10,093 nucleotides of DNA from Planctomycetaceae bacterium (GTDB taxonomy: Bacteria > Planctomycetota > Planctomycetia > Planctomycetales > Planctomycetaceae). A program made the translations under genes and the position numbers. The stretch spans positions 1-10,093 of the forward strand of contig JAGQQB010000102.1 in the NCBI GenBank assembly GCA_020426425.1. The letters run 5' to 3'. Below, piece after piece: positions 1 through 6,636 of the stretch. Position 1 is the first letter of the stretch. Each line of letters opens with the position of its first letter. The notes beneath the pieces are model-generated. The model did no database searches. It was not told where the DNA came from and saw only the letters and a program-made list of their open reading frames with translations.

Positions 1-11
1 ACGGTGTCCAC
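1..11 (-). CDS. possible start of the next sdh gene (sdhA?), cut by window edge
   Basis: On the minus strand an AGGGAG Shine-Dalgarno sequence (23-18) stands 6 nt before a GTG at 11-9, and the frame stays open to the window edge. It lies about 65 nt after the sdhC stop. In Bacillus-type succinate dehydrogenase operons the order is sdhC-sdhA-sdhB, so the flavoprotein subunit is the expected next gene. Only three codons are visible, so nothing in the protein itself supports this. A TTG at 17 in the same frame is an alternative start. Confidence 0.25.
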
Positions 12-76
12 AATCAACTCCCTGTAGATGCTGAATCGATCGGATGGGGTTGTGTTGGCGAAGGGGCACTGACGAA

Positions 77-970
77 TCAGTTGGTGGTCGAGGTTTCCGC
101 CGGTTGGCTCGTAGGGGGAACTGGCGGCGTTGTCGACTCGGCTGGAGTCGCTGCATCTTCGACGGCGTTAGGAGCGGCGTGTTCCGGGGAATTTCCGTGT
201 GCGTCATCCTGGGCGGGGCTGGCGGACTCGTCCGGGACGAGCGTGTGCTCCGAGATCTCCATCATCTCGACGTACTCATGCTCTGGCTCAGCCTGCATTA
301 GCTTGGGGAAGATGACTGGAATGCAACCGAAGCCGATCGCCACGACGAAACCGAACACGCGCGACAGCGACTTGATCGTGGGTGTGTACTTCGGGTGGTT
401 CAGGCCGAGTGACTGAAATGCACTGGCGAAGCCGTGGGCGACGTGAATTCCCAGGAACAGAGCCCCGACCACGTAGATGACCACTCGGCCTGCGTCGGCC
501 AGAATGAGTTGCGCCTTGGCGTAAGGTTCGATCCCTTCCAGCTGATCCCCCCAGGCCCACTCAAACTTGAAGTCGCTCAAGTGAACGGTGAGAAACAGGA
601 ACACCACCAGACCGGTGATGACCATCGTGTTGTCTGGTGTGAGGCCGAGAATGTTGAACGCTCGACCGGGCACCTTCGAGCGCTGGACCGCATAGCCCTG
701 CTCGCGGGCCTCCTTGTTGGTGAGCGTCAGGCTGATGGCGTACAGAATGTGGACCGCGAAGGCGGAAAACAGCAAGATTTCCGCAACAATCAGCAGTTCG
801 CCGTTGCTATGCAGCTTGTGGGCGTACTCGTCGTAAATCTCCTGGCCGGCGAAGAGGAGCAAGTTGCCGGCAAGATGCACCACGAGGAAGAAGCACAGAA
901 ACAGCCCCGTGATCCCCATGAGAAACTTGCGACCGACGGACGATTTCAGTACGGCGCTGAGCCAGTTCAA
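77..970 (-). CDS. sdhC: succinate dehydrogenase cytochrome b558 subunit (SdhC) with acidic C-terminal tail
   Basis: This is the membrane anchor of succinate dehydrogenase (complex II). It binds haem and passes electrons from the iron-sulphur subunit to quinone in the cytoplasmic membrane. The protein has 297 residues with five hydrophobic segments (about 16-38, 60-82, 115-133, 162-185, 203-223). Histidines in the segments (H32, H74, H130 and H176 or H179) fit the four axial ligands known for the di-haem SdhC of Bacillus subtilis (H28, H70, H113, H155); the first pair has identical 42-residue spacing. The family core ends near residue 227. A tail of about 70 residues rich in Asp, Glu, Pro, Ala and Thr follows, which is unusual. 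The longest open frame begins at a TTG at 985, but a perfect AAGGAG (982-977) stands 6 nt before the TTG at 970, so I place the start there. sdhA and sdhB are expected beyond the left edge. Confidence 0.9.
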   Translation of the reverse strand: MNWLSAVLKSSVGRKFLMGITGLFLCFFLVVHLAGNLLLFAGQEIYDEYAHKLHSNGELLIVAEILLFSAFAVHILYAISLTLTNKEAREQGYAVQRSKVPGRAFNILGLTPDNTMVITGLVVFLFLTVHLSDFKFEWAWGDQLEGIEPYAKAQLILADAGRVVIYVVGALFLGIHVAHGFASAFQSLGLNHPKYTPTIKSLSRVFGFVVAIGFGCIPVIFPKLMQAEPEHEYVEMMEISEHTLVPDESASPAQDDAHGNSPEHAAPNAVEDAATPAESTTPPVPPTSQPAETSTTN

Positions 971-1066
971 GGTCGGCTCCTTCAATCAACGGCTGGCAGA
1001 TCAGTGATGACTTCGAACGTTCCGAGCGGGCAATTCCGACCGGGAGTCGAAACAGGATTTCGGGGG

Positions 1067-1095
1067 ATCATAGGACCGCTCGATGAGCACTGCAA
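1067..1095 (-). promoter_or_regulatory. candidate sigma70-like promoter for sdhC
   Basis: On the minus strand TTGCAG (1095-1090) and TATGAT (1072-1067) are separated by exactly 17 nt. The -10 matches the consensus at 5 of 6 positions, but the -35 at only 3 of 6. It sits just past the end of the LRR gene and about 100 nt before the sdhC start, where a promoter would be expected. This is inference from sequence match only. Confidence 0.3.
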
Positions 1096-1101
1096 TCAAC
1101 G

Positions 1102-2160
1102 TCATTCGGCGGTCTCAGTCTTGAATGCCCCAGCGTCATATCGTTCCCAGAATTCGGAAGCGGGCAGCGCCTTGGGCTGTTCCCCTTCGAATTGCGTGTC
1201 AATCTCCTGCAACGTCGGCATCGCGCGGAGCAGATCCATGCCTTGTGAGATCTTTCCGGGCGAAAGGATGAGACGTGACAGTGGGAGCTTCGCCAGCGGT
1301 GTGACATCGGTGACGTTGGTGTCGGCAATGTTCAGTCGCTGCAGTGAGGGAATTTCCGCGAGTGGAGTCAGATCCGACACCTGCGTTTCCTGCACATCGA
1401 GACTGACCAGTGAACTCCCCGCCAGCGGCGTGAGATCGGAAATCTGCGTCCCTCGCAGCCACAGGATGCCAGATTCAATCTCAACGAACGCGCTGAGATC
1501 GGGGATCTTGGTGCGGCAGAGATTCAGCTCCTGAAATCGCATCCCGGCGATCGGCGACAGATCGGCGACCGGGCAATCGGTCACATACAGATGGGTGAGC
1601 CGCTTCCCTTTCAACGGAGACAGATCCGACACCAGCGTTGATTCCAGAAAGACCTGTTCGAGGTCGTTGCAGTCGGCCAACGGAGCCAGACTGTCGATTT
1701 TCGTTTCCGACAGATCGATGATTCGTAACGGCATGCCTTCGACACCGGCCAATGAGGTCAAAGGATTCGCGGCTACTGCGAGCAACTGCAGCTCCTGCCC
1801 CTTGAGCGGCGAGAGGTCCCGGACACCTGAGTTGGCCAGATAAGCAGCGACAAATCCACGTCCGACCCGTTCGAAGTTCGCGTCCTCCCCGACTCCCAGA
1901 CGCTCTCGCATCTGCGAGGCGGTGACGAACTCCGGCTTGGGTGGAGCCTCCGACTTTGCAGTCGTGCCATCGCCGTTGAATTGACTGGGCATGGCCGTAG
2001 TGGGCATGGCCGTAGGAGCCGCCGCCGTGTCGTCGTTAGGAGCCCCCCCATCGGTGGTCGGAGGCGTCTCGTCTGGAAGTGACTCCGCCGGAGGAGCGGA
2101 GTCACACCCCACGACCAGTAACATCGACACCACCAACCAGCACAACATGCGACCAGACAC
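1102..2160 (-). CDS. secreted leucine-rich-repeat lipoprotein
   Basis: The protein has 352 residues. A short lipoprotein signal ends in VVGC (Cys19), so the mature protein is probably lipid-anchored outside the cytoplasmic membrane. Residues about 20-80 form a Pro/Ala/Thr-rich linker. After a short helical-looking stretch, nine leucine-rich repeats of 21-22 residues run from about 115 to 310, with the pattern hxDLSPLxxxxLxxLxLxxTx (for example VSDLTPLAEIPSLQRLNIAD). LRRs of this type usually bind other proteins; no catalytic motif is seen and the ligand is unknown. The frame is open from a TTG at 2187. I prefer the GTG at 2160 because GAGG stands 6 nt before it and it gives a compact signal peptide; ATG at 2148 is also possible. 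It is separated from sdhC by 131 bp and need not be co-transcribed with it. Confidence 0.8.
   Translation of the reverse strand: MSGRMLCWLVVSMLLVVGCDSAPPAESLPDETPPTTDGGAPNDDTAAAPTAMPTTAMPSQFNGDGTTAKSEAPPKPEFVTASQMRERLGVGEDANFERVGRGFVAAYLANSGVRDLSPLKGQELQLLAVAANPLTSLAGVEGMPLRIIDLSETKIDSLAPLADCNDLEQVFLESTLVSDLSPLKGKRLTHLYVTDCPVADLSPIAGMRFQELNLCRTKIPDLSAFVEIESGILWLRGTQISDLTPLAGSSLVSLDVQETQVSDLTPLAEIPSLQRLNIADTNVTDVTPLAKLPLSRLILSPGKISQGMDLLRAMPTLQEIDTQFEGEQPKALPASEFWERYDAGAFKTETAE
1986..2015. repeat. perfect 15-bp tandem duplication inside the LRR lipoprotein gene
   Basis: TGGGCATGGCCGTAG occurs twice without a gap (1986-2000 and 2001-2015). Being 15 bp it keeps the frame and adds five residues, giving PTAMPTTAMP in the Pro/Thr-rich linker. 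It is probably a slippage duplication in a flexible, unconstrained linker. Confidence 0.9.
2079..2105 (-). other. 10-bp perfect hairpin just after the lipobox codon of the LRR gene
   Basis: GTGACTCCGC (2079-2088) and GCGGAGTCAC (2096-2105) are exact reverse complements around a 7-nt loop. In the mRNA the stem covers codons 19-27, right after the signal-peptide coding part and about 55 nt into the message. It may only reflect codon choice, but such a strong stem could slow ribosomes as the signal emerges. Confidence 0.6.
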
Positions 2161-2328
2161 AAGCAGCCTCACAAGCGACGCTTCCAACGAAGCAGGAGCA
2201 ACGAATCAGATTTCCTGATCCCAGCTTAGCCTGTTGTGGCACGATTCGCATGCGTGTGGGTAAAGTTCGAGTGGGTCGGTCCGAATCGAGAGTTGAGAGG
2301 TCGGTTGAAGTCGAGGCGTCAAAGATAC

Positions 2329-2354
2329 CGTGCAGGCCCGCAACAGCCTGCACG
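2329..2354 (-). terminator. hairpin after the DUF1559 gene, possible terminator
   Basis: CGTGCAGGC (2329-2337) and GCCTGCACG (2346-2354) form a perfect 9-bp GC-rich stem with an 8-nt loop, 36 nt past the stop codon of the pseudopilin gene. On the minus strand it is followed by GTATCTTTG, so the T-tract is weak; it may be a poor intrinsic terminator or only an mRNA 3' stabiliser. The rest of the 230-bp gap (2161-2390) shows no further feature I can name. Confidence 0.45.
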
Positions 2355-2390
2355 TTCGTTTGAACGCCCCAAACTCCGCACCCTCAACGC

Positions 2391-3317
2391 CTAGAACTCT
2401 CCAATCACCTCACCGCCAGCGATTGTGGAGAGGTGCTGATAGACGCTTTCGTCAATGTTCTCACTGACAAAACGCACATGACCGTCCCCCAGCACGAACT
2501 GAGCACCACCGGTATGATGGCTGCTGAAGTCGTCCTGATGAATTGTGCCGTGGTTTCCGGCATTGGGGGGATGGTCGACGATGCCCAGCGTTCGGCTGAA
2601 TGCTTCTTCCCCTTCCGGGACCGCGCCAGACCAGGTGGAAAAGGTGTCGACCGTGGCACCGCGCGGGCGGGTCATCCGTTCGCCCACAATGATTGAGTTG
2701 CTGGTGCCATCGGTGAAGTTCCGCATGCCGATCTTACTGTTGTGAAAGAACAATCCGTTGCCGGTGCATTGGCCGACGAAGCCTTCGCAATCGTGCAGAT
2801 CGCGTCCCCCTGGCTGAGCAGGTCCGCTACCGAACACTCCGACATAGTTCGCCGTTGCGAGCGAGGCTAGAACGGTGCCCGGCGATCCCTCTTCTTCGAT
2901 GTCCCACTCATCCGGTTGTGGATCGGAAGGACACCGAAAAGTTGCAATGGTCCGTCGCAGATACGGCAGGTTCGCGGGATCGATGATCGACGCATTGAAG
3001 TTCAGCTGGTTGTACAGCGGCGCCTGTTCAATGTACGGCAGGGTCATGGTCCCCCAGCTGAATCCATTGAGTCCTTCCACATCGGGAGCGCCGGCAGTTG
3101 CACCGATCCATCCCGGCGGAAAAGTGTTGAAGGTGTCGTGGTAGTTGTGCAGCCCAAGGCCGAGCTGCCGCATATTGTTCTTGCATTGAGAACGCCGCGC
3201 CGCTTCGCGCGCCTGTTGCACGGCGGGGAGCAGCAGGGCGATGAGAATCGCGATGATGGCAATCACCACGAGCAGTTCGATCAGGGTGAAGCCCCGATTT
3301 CGAGTCTTGGTCAACAT
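2391..3317 (-). CDS. DUF1559 pseudopilin-like protein (prepilin N-terminus, H-X9-DG C-terminus)
   Basis: A 308-residue protein with a type IV prepilin leader: [11 protein letters not shown], with cleavage expected after Gly9 and the conserved Glu at position 5 of the mature protein, followed by a hydrophobic helix to about residue 35 and the usual [14 protein letters not shown] stretch. Near the C-terminus the TIGR04294 H-X9-DG motif is seen ([12 protein letters not shown]). This arrangement defines the large DUF1559 family, hugely expanded in planctomycetes. Members are thought to be exported and processed by a prepilin peptidase; their individual roles are mostly unknown. The start at 3317 is set by AGGAGG (3329-3324), 6 nt before the ATG; the open frame extends to 3377 but without a comparable site. 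It is flanked by gaps of 230 and 415 bp and looks like a single-gene unit. Confidence 0.93.
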   Translation of the reverse strand: MLTKTRNRGFTLIELLVVIAIIAILIALLLPAVQQAREAARRSQCKNNMRQLGLGLHNYHDTFNTFPPGWIGATAGAPDVEGLNGFSWGTMTLPYIEQAPLYNQLNFNASIIDPANLPYLRRTIATFRCPSDPQPDEWDIEEEGSPGTVLASLATANYVGVFGSGPAQPGGRDLHDCEGFVGQCTGNGLFFHNSKIGMRNFTDGTSNSIIVGERMTRPRGATVDTFSTWSGAVPEGEEAFSRTLGIVDHPPNAGNHGTIHQDDFSSHHTGGAQFVLGDGHVRFVSENIDESVYQHLSTIAGGEVIGEF

Positions 3318-3448
3318 GAGCATCCTCCTAAGGGAGTAGAATGGAAAGGAAGCGGAAATAACATTGATCAGAAACATACGAATGCGTGCGTTGAACTAAT
3401 ACGCACATACGCTTGCGCATACCTGCCGAGAGTTGCATGAACCTTGGC

Positions 3449-3480
3449 CTGCCGCACGCCAAGTCTGGCCGTGCAGGCAG
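3449..3480. repeat. strong bulged hairpin upstream of the DUF1559 gene
   Basis: CTGCC-GCACG-CCA pairs with TGG-CGTGC-GGCAG, leaving one unpaired C (3469) and one unpaired A (3475) around a 4-nt loop (AGTC), so 13 pairs in 32 nt. Its right arm contains CGTGCAGGC (3470-3478), the same nonamer as the hairpin at 2329-2337 on the other side of the pseudopilin gene. It could act as a terminator for the His-rich gene or as part of a leader; no T-tract is present on either strand. Confidence 0.55.
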
Positions 3481-3495
3481 ATGGCTCAGAGCCAT
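3481..3495. repeat. 15-nt palindrome
   Basis: ATGGCTC and GAGCCAT are exact reverse complements around a single A, directly abutting the hairpin at 3449-3480. It could be an operator for a dimeric regulator or a second small hairpin (6 pairs, CAG loop). Confidence 0.5.
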
Positions 3496-3538
3496 AACGG
3501 AGGATCGCAGTAATGAATGACGCAGCGCTTGCAGCGTT

Positions 3539-3555
3539 GGATCGCGGAGCGATCC
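3539..3555. repeat. 17-nt hairpin
   Basis: GGATCGC and GCGATCC pair perfectly around a GGA loop. The half-sequence GGATCGC also occurs at 3502-3508, so the left arm is present twice in this gap. Confidence 0.5.
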
Positions 3556-3652
3556 TCGACTATTTACGGATGGCGATTGCACTTCGTGGGCGCGTATCGC
3601 GCACCTAAGACCAAGCAATCATGCCGAATCGGTCGCAGATTGGTCAGCGACA

Positions 3653-3718
3653 GTCGTGCGATGATGAACCGGTCGCCGCATCCACAACGGGATGAAGGCA
3701 CGACCACGAGCGCACGAC
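3653..3718. other. nested three-tier stem, possible structured RNA or transcript end
   Basis: Three inverted repeats are nested in register: GTCGTGCG/CGCACGAC (3653-3660/3711-3718), GGTCG/CGACC (3671-3675/3701-3705) and CATCC/GGATG (3679-3683/3690-3694), giving 18 pairs in 66 nt. It lies 15 nt past the stop of the His-rich gene. The outer arm alone could arise by chance in a gap this size, so I hold it loosely. Confidence 0.3.
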
Positions 3719-3732
3719 GTCAGCAGCGCGCG

Positions 3733-4170
3733 TCAGGCAGCGACGGGAGGTCCGCGTGGCTGAGCAACAGCCATCAACGCGGAGACAAAGACGGAAGCAC
3801 GCGGCGAAGCAGCCTGGCAAATCAGCGGCTGCTCAGCAGGAATCACCAAGGCCTGAGCGACCATCGCTGGCGCCAAAGCGAGATCACACAACTGGCACTC
3901 AGCATCGTGATCGTGCCCCGGAGCATCGTTATGCGAATGACCGCAGGGGACAGCCACATCAGCATGCTGGTGACCGTGACCCGCATGCTCATGCTGATGT
4001 GCATGGCCATGCGAACACGAGTGCGTTTCCACCGGCTCTTGAGCCGCTCGGAATGCCGCAACATGCTCGGCCACATGGTGCAACGGCGAGTGCAGCAACT
4101 GAACGCCCAGCAGCATGGCCATGGCCAGTGCTGCACTTGGCAGTCCAAGGTTTGCTGCAAAACGCTGCAT
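3733..4170 (-). CDS. histidine-rich exported small protein, DUF2946-like, probable metal binding
   Basis: The protein has 145 residues. An N-terminal hydrophobic stretch (about 8-28) looks like a signal peptide or membrane anchor. Residues 50-88 contain 13 histidines, mostly as His-x-His, plus Cys52 and Cys76; a CxxC pair follows (Cys92, Cys95). The C-terminal third has a second hydrophobic stretch and ends with RGPP. The CxxC and the terminal Arg-x-Pro-Pro resemble DUF2946 proteins, often found near copper or other heavy-metal genes. I infer binding of Zn, Cu, Ni or Co outside the cytoplasm; no enzyme motif is seen. The start at 4170 is supported by GGAGG ending 4 nt before the ATG; the open frame reaches a TTG at 4218 with no such site. 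No metal transporter or regulator is beside it, so the metal cannot be inferred from context. Two long plus-strand frames over the same DNA are shadows. Confidence 0.75.
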   Translation of the reverse strand: MQRFAANLGLPSAALAMAMLLGVQLLHSPLHHVAEHVAAFRAAQEPVETHSCSHGHAHQHEHAGHGHQHADVAVPCGHSHNDAPGHDHDAECQLCDLALAPAMVAQALVIPAEQPLICQAASPRASVFVSALMAVAQPRGPPVAA

Positions 4171-4244
4171 TACGCCTCCACGACAGGGGGTTTTCAGTTG
4201 CAACAGTGTTATCGGCAATTCGCATGCCAGTACGTCGACTAAAC

Positions 4245-4273
4245 ATGCTATGCAAGCGACAGAGTCGATTCAA
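4245..4273 (-). promoter_or_regulatory. candidate promoter for the His-rich gene
   Basis: TTGAAT (4273-4268) and TAGCAT (4250-4245) are 17 nt apart on the minus strand, each matching 4 of 6 consensus bases. This predicts a leader of about 65 nt before the ATG at 4170 in the 140-bp gap after the transporter. Sequence match only. Confidence 0.3.
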
Positions 4274-4310
4274 GCAGCAAATTGTTAATAATCGACGAGC
4301 AAGGCCCGGT

Positions 4311-6362
4311 CTACTCACCGGTCGCTTCCGCTACCGTCTCTGTGTCCTGAAGTTCTGCGGCTGGTTCGTCGCTATCCTGCATGTGTTCCTTCCCTCGATA
4401 GAAGTAAGCGATCGGCACAAACAGAATCGCAGCCCCGAGCATGGTGTTGGTCCAGAACCAGTAGTACGCGGCCCCTTCGAGCGTCGTTAGCCCGCCCACG
4501 GTGATGGAGGCACCAATCGTCGTCGTGGGAGACTGTCCCCGACCAGCCTCCACCTCCTTCCGGCCATCATCTCCTTTGAGTTCAATGAGCCGCCGCTCCA
4601 GCCAGGTGTACGGCTTGGTGTCTTCGCCGTCCTCTTTTGAGGCCCGCGAAACTTCCGCGTTGAGCACCACATCATCGGGCGTCTGGTAGTTGCCATCCGG
4701 TCCATCAGCAACGATGCGGAACCGGTCCCGCGTGATGCGGTGATAGCGCAGCGGTTGACCATACGTGTCCTGCATTCCGGCGATTAGCTGTTGGCCTGCC
4801 GCGTCATCGGGAATGGACCGAGTCGCATCGTCTTCTGTTGAGGCGAAGAAGGCTTCGTCAATCTTCTGTTTGGCCGCCTGGAGTGCGGCGTCTTGTTCTG
4901 TCGTCAGCGACAGTTGATTCATGAAGCGGTTGAACTGCAGGCTGACATCGTCGGCAGTGCCAAACTTGCCATCGTGTCCGGCGACGACGATTTCCCGCAC
5001 GGGCGTCTTTTCATCTAGTGTCTTCCAGGAACTCTCCGGCTGCAGATCGCGCCCCCGCACCAGCCAGTGGTCGCCCAACGTCCTCCCAGCATCTCCGGTC
5101 TCGCCCAGCGACTCCGCACTCGAGACGACCTCATTGATCGACGGCACCTGGATTGCATGATTGACCACCGCTGTGACGATGTTCCCCAACGACACCGAGA
5201 ACAGCCAGACCGCCATGATCACCGACTTCATCGACTTCGGCGCCTGGGAATACGAGAACTCCAGCCCGGTGATGGAAACCATGACCTCGGCGGCGGTGAT
5301 GATCACATACGCGGCGAACTGCCAAGCGATTGAAGGCCGACCGCCATGATCGATCCACTGCTGCACCAGTCCCGAGAGCCCAAAACCCAGCACCGTGAGG
5401 AACAGACCGATCGAGATCTTCCGCAACGGCGTCAATTTGAAGATCGGATCGATCGCGGGATACACGACGTACTGAAACAGCGGAATCAGCAGCATCACCA
5501 GAATTGGATTGAGCACCTGAATCTGTGATGGGAGCCAATTGATCCAGAGCCAGTTGCGATTCATGTCCTCCGCCTGCAGCACCCAGGCGGAACCGGTCTG
5601 ATCGAATAGCGCCCAGAACACGGAAATACTGGCGTACACAATTCCTAGCCGGGCAATCGTCTTGATTCCCTCCCAGCTGAACACTTCCTTCAAAAACGTC
5701 GCCCCAGCGGGCGGCACATGAATGAAAACATTGCGGCCCATCCAGAACATCACGGTCGCAATCGCCATCAGCACGCCCGGAATACCAAAGGCAATGTGCG
5801 GCCCGTACCACTCCAGCAGCCAGGGAGTGAGAATCGTTGAGAAGGTCGAACCAAAGTTGATCGAGAAATAGAACCACTGATAGACCTTCGCCATCAGATG
5901 CTGATTTCGCGGGCCGAACTGGTCCCCGACGTGCGCTGAAACGCACGGCTTGATTCCGCCCGAGCCGAGCGCGATCAGGAACAATCCGAGCCACAACCAA
6001 TACGTCGGCGAAAGTCCCGGTCCTCCCATCAGCGCCAGCGACAGGTGCCCGATACAGTACAGCACCGACACCCATAAGATGATGCGGTACTTACCAGTAA
6101 ACGCATCCGAGATGATCGCCCCGAAGATGGGGAAGAAATACACCCAGGACGCAAACGTATGGTAATGCTCCTGCGCCTCCGCCTCGGACATGGCGGGCAT
6201 CACCGTGGCCGACATCAGGTGCAGATACTTGTACATGAAGACGGTTAGGATCGTCCGCATGCCGTAGTAGCTGAACCGCTCCGCCGCCTCATTTCCAATG
6301 ATGTACGGAATCCCGCCAGGCATCTGGTCCGTATCGGATGGTGTCGTGCGGTGCTCAGTCAT
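4311..6362 (-). CDS. POT/PTR2-family proton-dependent peptide transporter with large soluble insert
   Basis: A 683-residue major-facilitator transporter of the proton-coupled oligopeptide (POT) family, importing di- and tripeptides across the cytoplasmic membrane with protons. Family signatures are clear: the E25xxERFSYYG motif in the first helix (25-34), GSGGIKP (133-139), FWALFDQTGSAW (249-260) and the EFSYSQAPKSMKS stretch (368-380). Bacterial POT proteins usually have about 450-520 residues. The extra length here is a hydrophilic segment from about 404 to 628 placed before the last membrane helix (about 630-655). Two places in it, GHDGKFGTADDV (462-473) and DGPDGNYQTPDDVV (553-566), resemble the GPDGxxGTxDD calcium loop of GspG pseudopilins. 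The C-terminus is acidic. ATG at 6362 gives the complete first motif, though I see no strong ribosome-binding site. Substrate cannot be told from sequence; some POT members carry nitrate or other solutes. Confidence 0.92.
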   Translation of the reverse strand: MTEHRTTPSDTDQMPGGIPYIIGNEAAERFSYYGMRTILTVFMYKYLHLMSATVMPAMSEAEAQEHYHTFASWVYFFPIFGAIISDAFTGKYRIILWVSVLYCIGHLSLALMGGPGLSPTYWLWLGLFLIALGSGGIKPCVSAHVGDQFGPRNQHLMAKVYQWFYFSINFGSTFSTILTPWLLEWYGPHIAFGIPGVLMAIATVMFWMGRNVFIHVPPAGATFLKEVFSWEGIKTIARLGIVYASISVFWALFDQTGSAWVLQAEDMNRNWLWINWLPSQIQVLNPILVMLLIPLFQYVVYPAIDPIFKLTPLRKISIGLFLTVLGFGLSGLVQQWIDHGGRPSIAWQFAAYVIITAAEVMVSITGLEFSYSQAPKSMKSVIMAVWLFSVSLGNIVTAVVNHAIQVPSINEVVSSAESLGETGDAGRTLGDHWLVRGRDLQPESSWKTLDEKTPVREIVVAGHDGKFGTADDVSLQFNRFMNQLSLTTEQDAALQAAKQKIDEAFFASTEDDATRSIPDDAAGQQLIAGMQDTYGQPLRYHRITRDRFRIVADGPDGNYQTPDDVVLNAEVSRASKEDGEDTKPYTWLERRLIELKGDDGRKEVEAGRGQSPTTTIGASITVGGLTTLEGAAYYWFWTNTMLGAAILFVPIAYFYRGKEHMQDSDEPAAELQDTETVAEATGE

Positions 6363-6636
6363 GGTGGATGGCGAAGTTCGAATCAGTGGTGCGGACGGAA
6401 AGCTCAGAGTCTCCAGTGAATCGTCAATCGATGCAAGGTCGCGATCTGCGGATGCCAGTCAATGTCTACTCATCTGGAGCGCAGGGGGACTCCAGGGAGC
6501 CATTCCTTGCTGTGTTCCCCGCTGGGTGTGCCAGGCGACGGCCTTTGCTTCCATCCAGTCGCGCTGAGGTGCAAGGCTGCTTCCCCAATGAATCTTGATG
6601 CGCGCGATGATGAGCATAGGGCCTTGCCGCGTGCAG
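6363..6636. other. 274-bp gap between kinase and transporter genes
   Basis: Nothing here is recognised as a gene. One 6-bp stem, CTGGAG/CTCCAG (6474-6479/6490-6495), lacks a T-tract. A 52-codon minus-strand frame (6617-6459) begins 19 nt after the kinase stop but shows no domain or strong ribosome-binding site. The gap must hold the transporter promoter if that gene is transcribed separately. Confidence 0.5.

Larger units (their letters stand above)
3318..3732. other. 415-bp gene-free stretch rich in inverted repeats
   Basis: No open frame here has a family signature or a good ribosome-binding site. It holds the ribosome-binding site of the pseudopilin gene at 3324-3329 and several dyads: a bulged stem of about 13 bp at 3449-3480, the 15-nt palindrome ATGGCTCAGAGCCAT at 3481-3495, GGATCGCGGAGCGATCC at 3539-3555, GCGCGTATCGCGC at 3590-3602, and a nested three-tier stem at 3653-3718. 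No tRNA or known riboswitch is recognised. It could be an untranslated leader, a small RNA or a remnant of repeats. Confidence 0.6.

Noticed and set aside
434..1534. Long plus-strand open frame of 366 codons
   Set aside because: It lies opposite sdhC and the LRR gene, whose products show clear family features; its translation has no domain, no hydrophobic pattern and no good ribosome-binding site.
1360..1860. Recurring GAGATC/CAGATC-type words that look like a DNA repeat array
   Set aside because: They are the codons of the SDL(S/T)PL segments of the leucine-rich repeats, so the repetition is at protein level.
3328..3618. 96-codon minus-strand frame upstream of the DUF1559 gene
   Set aside because: It overlaps several hairpins and the pseudopilin ribosome-binding site, and the peptide has no family feature.
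3953..4075. CATG-rich short repeats that could suggest a satellite or protein-binding array
   Set aside because: They follow from the repeated His codons (CAT/CAC) of the His-rich protein and are not regular in spacing.
3517..4490. Two plus-strand open frames of about 240 codons over the His-rich gene
   Set aside because: The translations are Arg/Gln/His-rich with no recognisable domain. The minus-strand gene has a ribosome-binding site, signal peptide and DUF2946-like end.
5131..6075. Minus-strand open frame of 314 codons inside the transporter gene
   Set aside because: It is a shifted frame of the POT gene, whose own frame carries all family motifs without a break.
6459..6617. 52-codon minus-strand frame starting 19 nt after the kinase stop
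   Set aside because: Only a weak AAGG precedes it, the peptide matches nothing I know, and part of it covers a small inverted repeat. Too little to call a gene.
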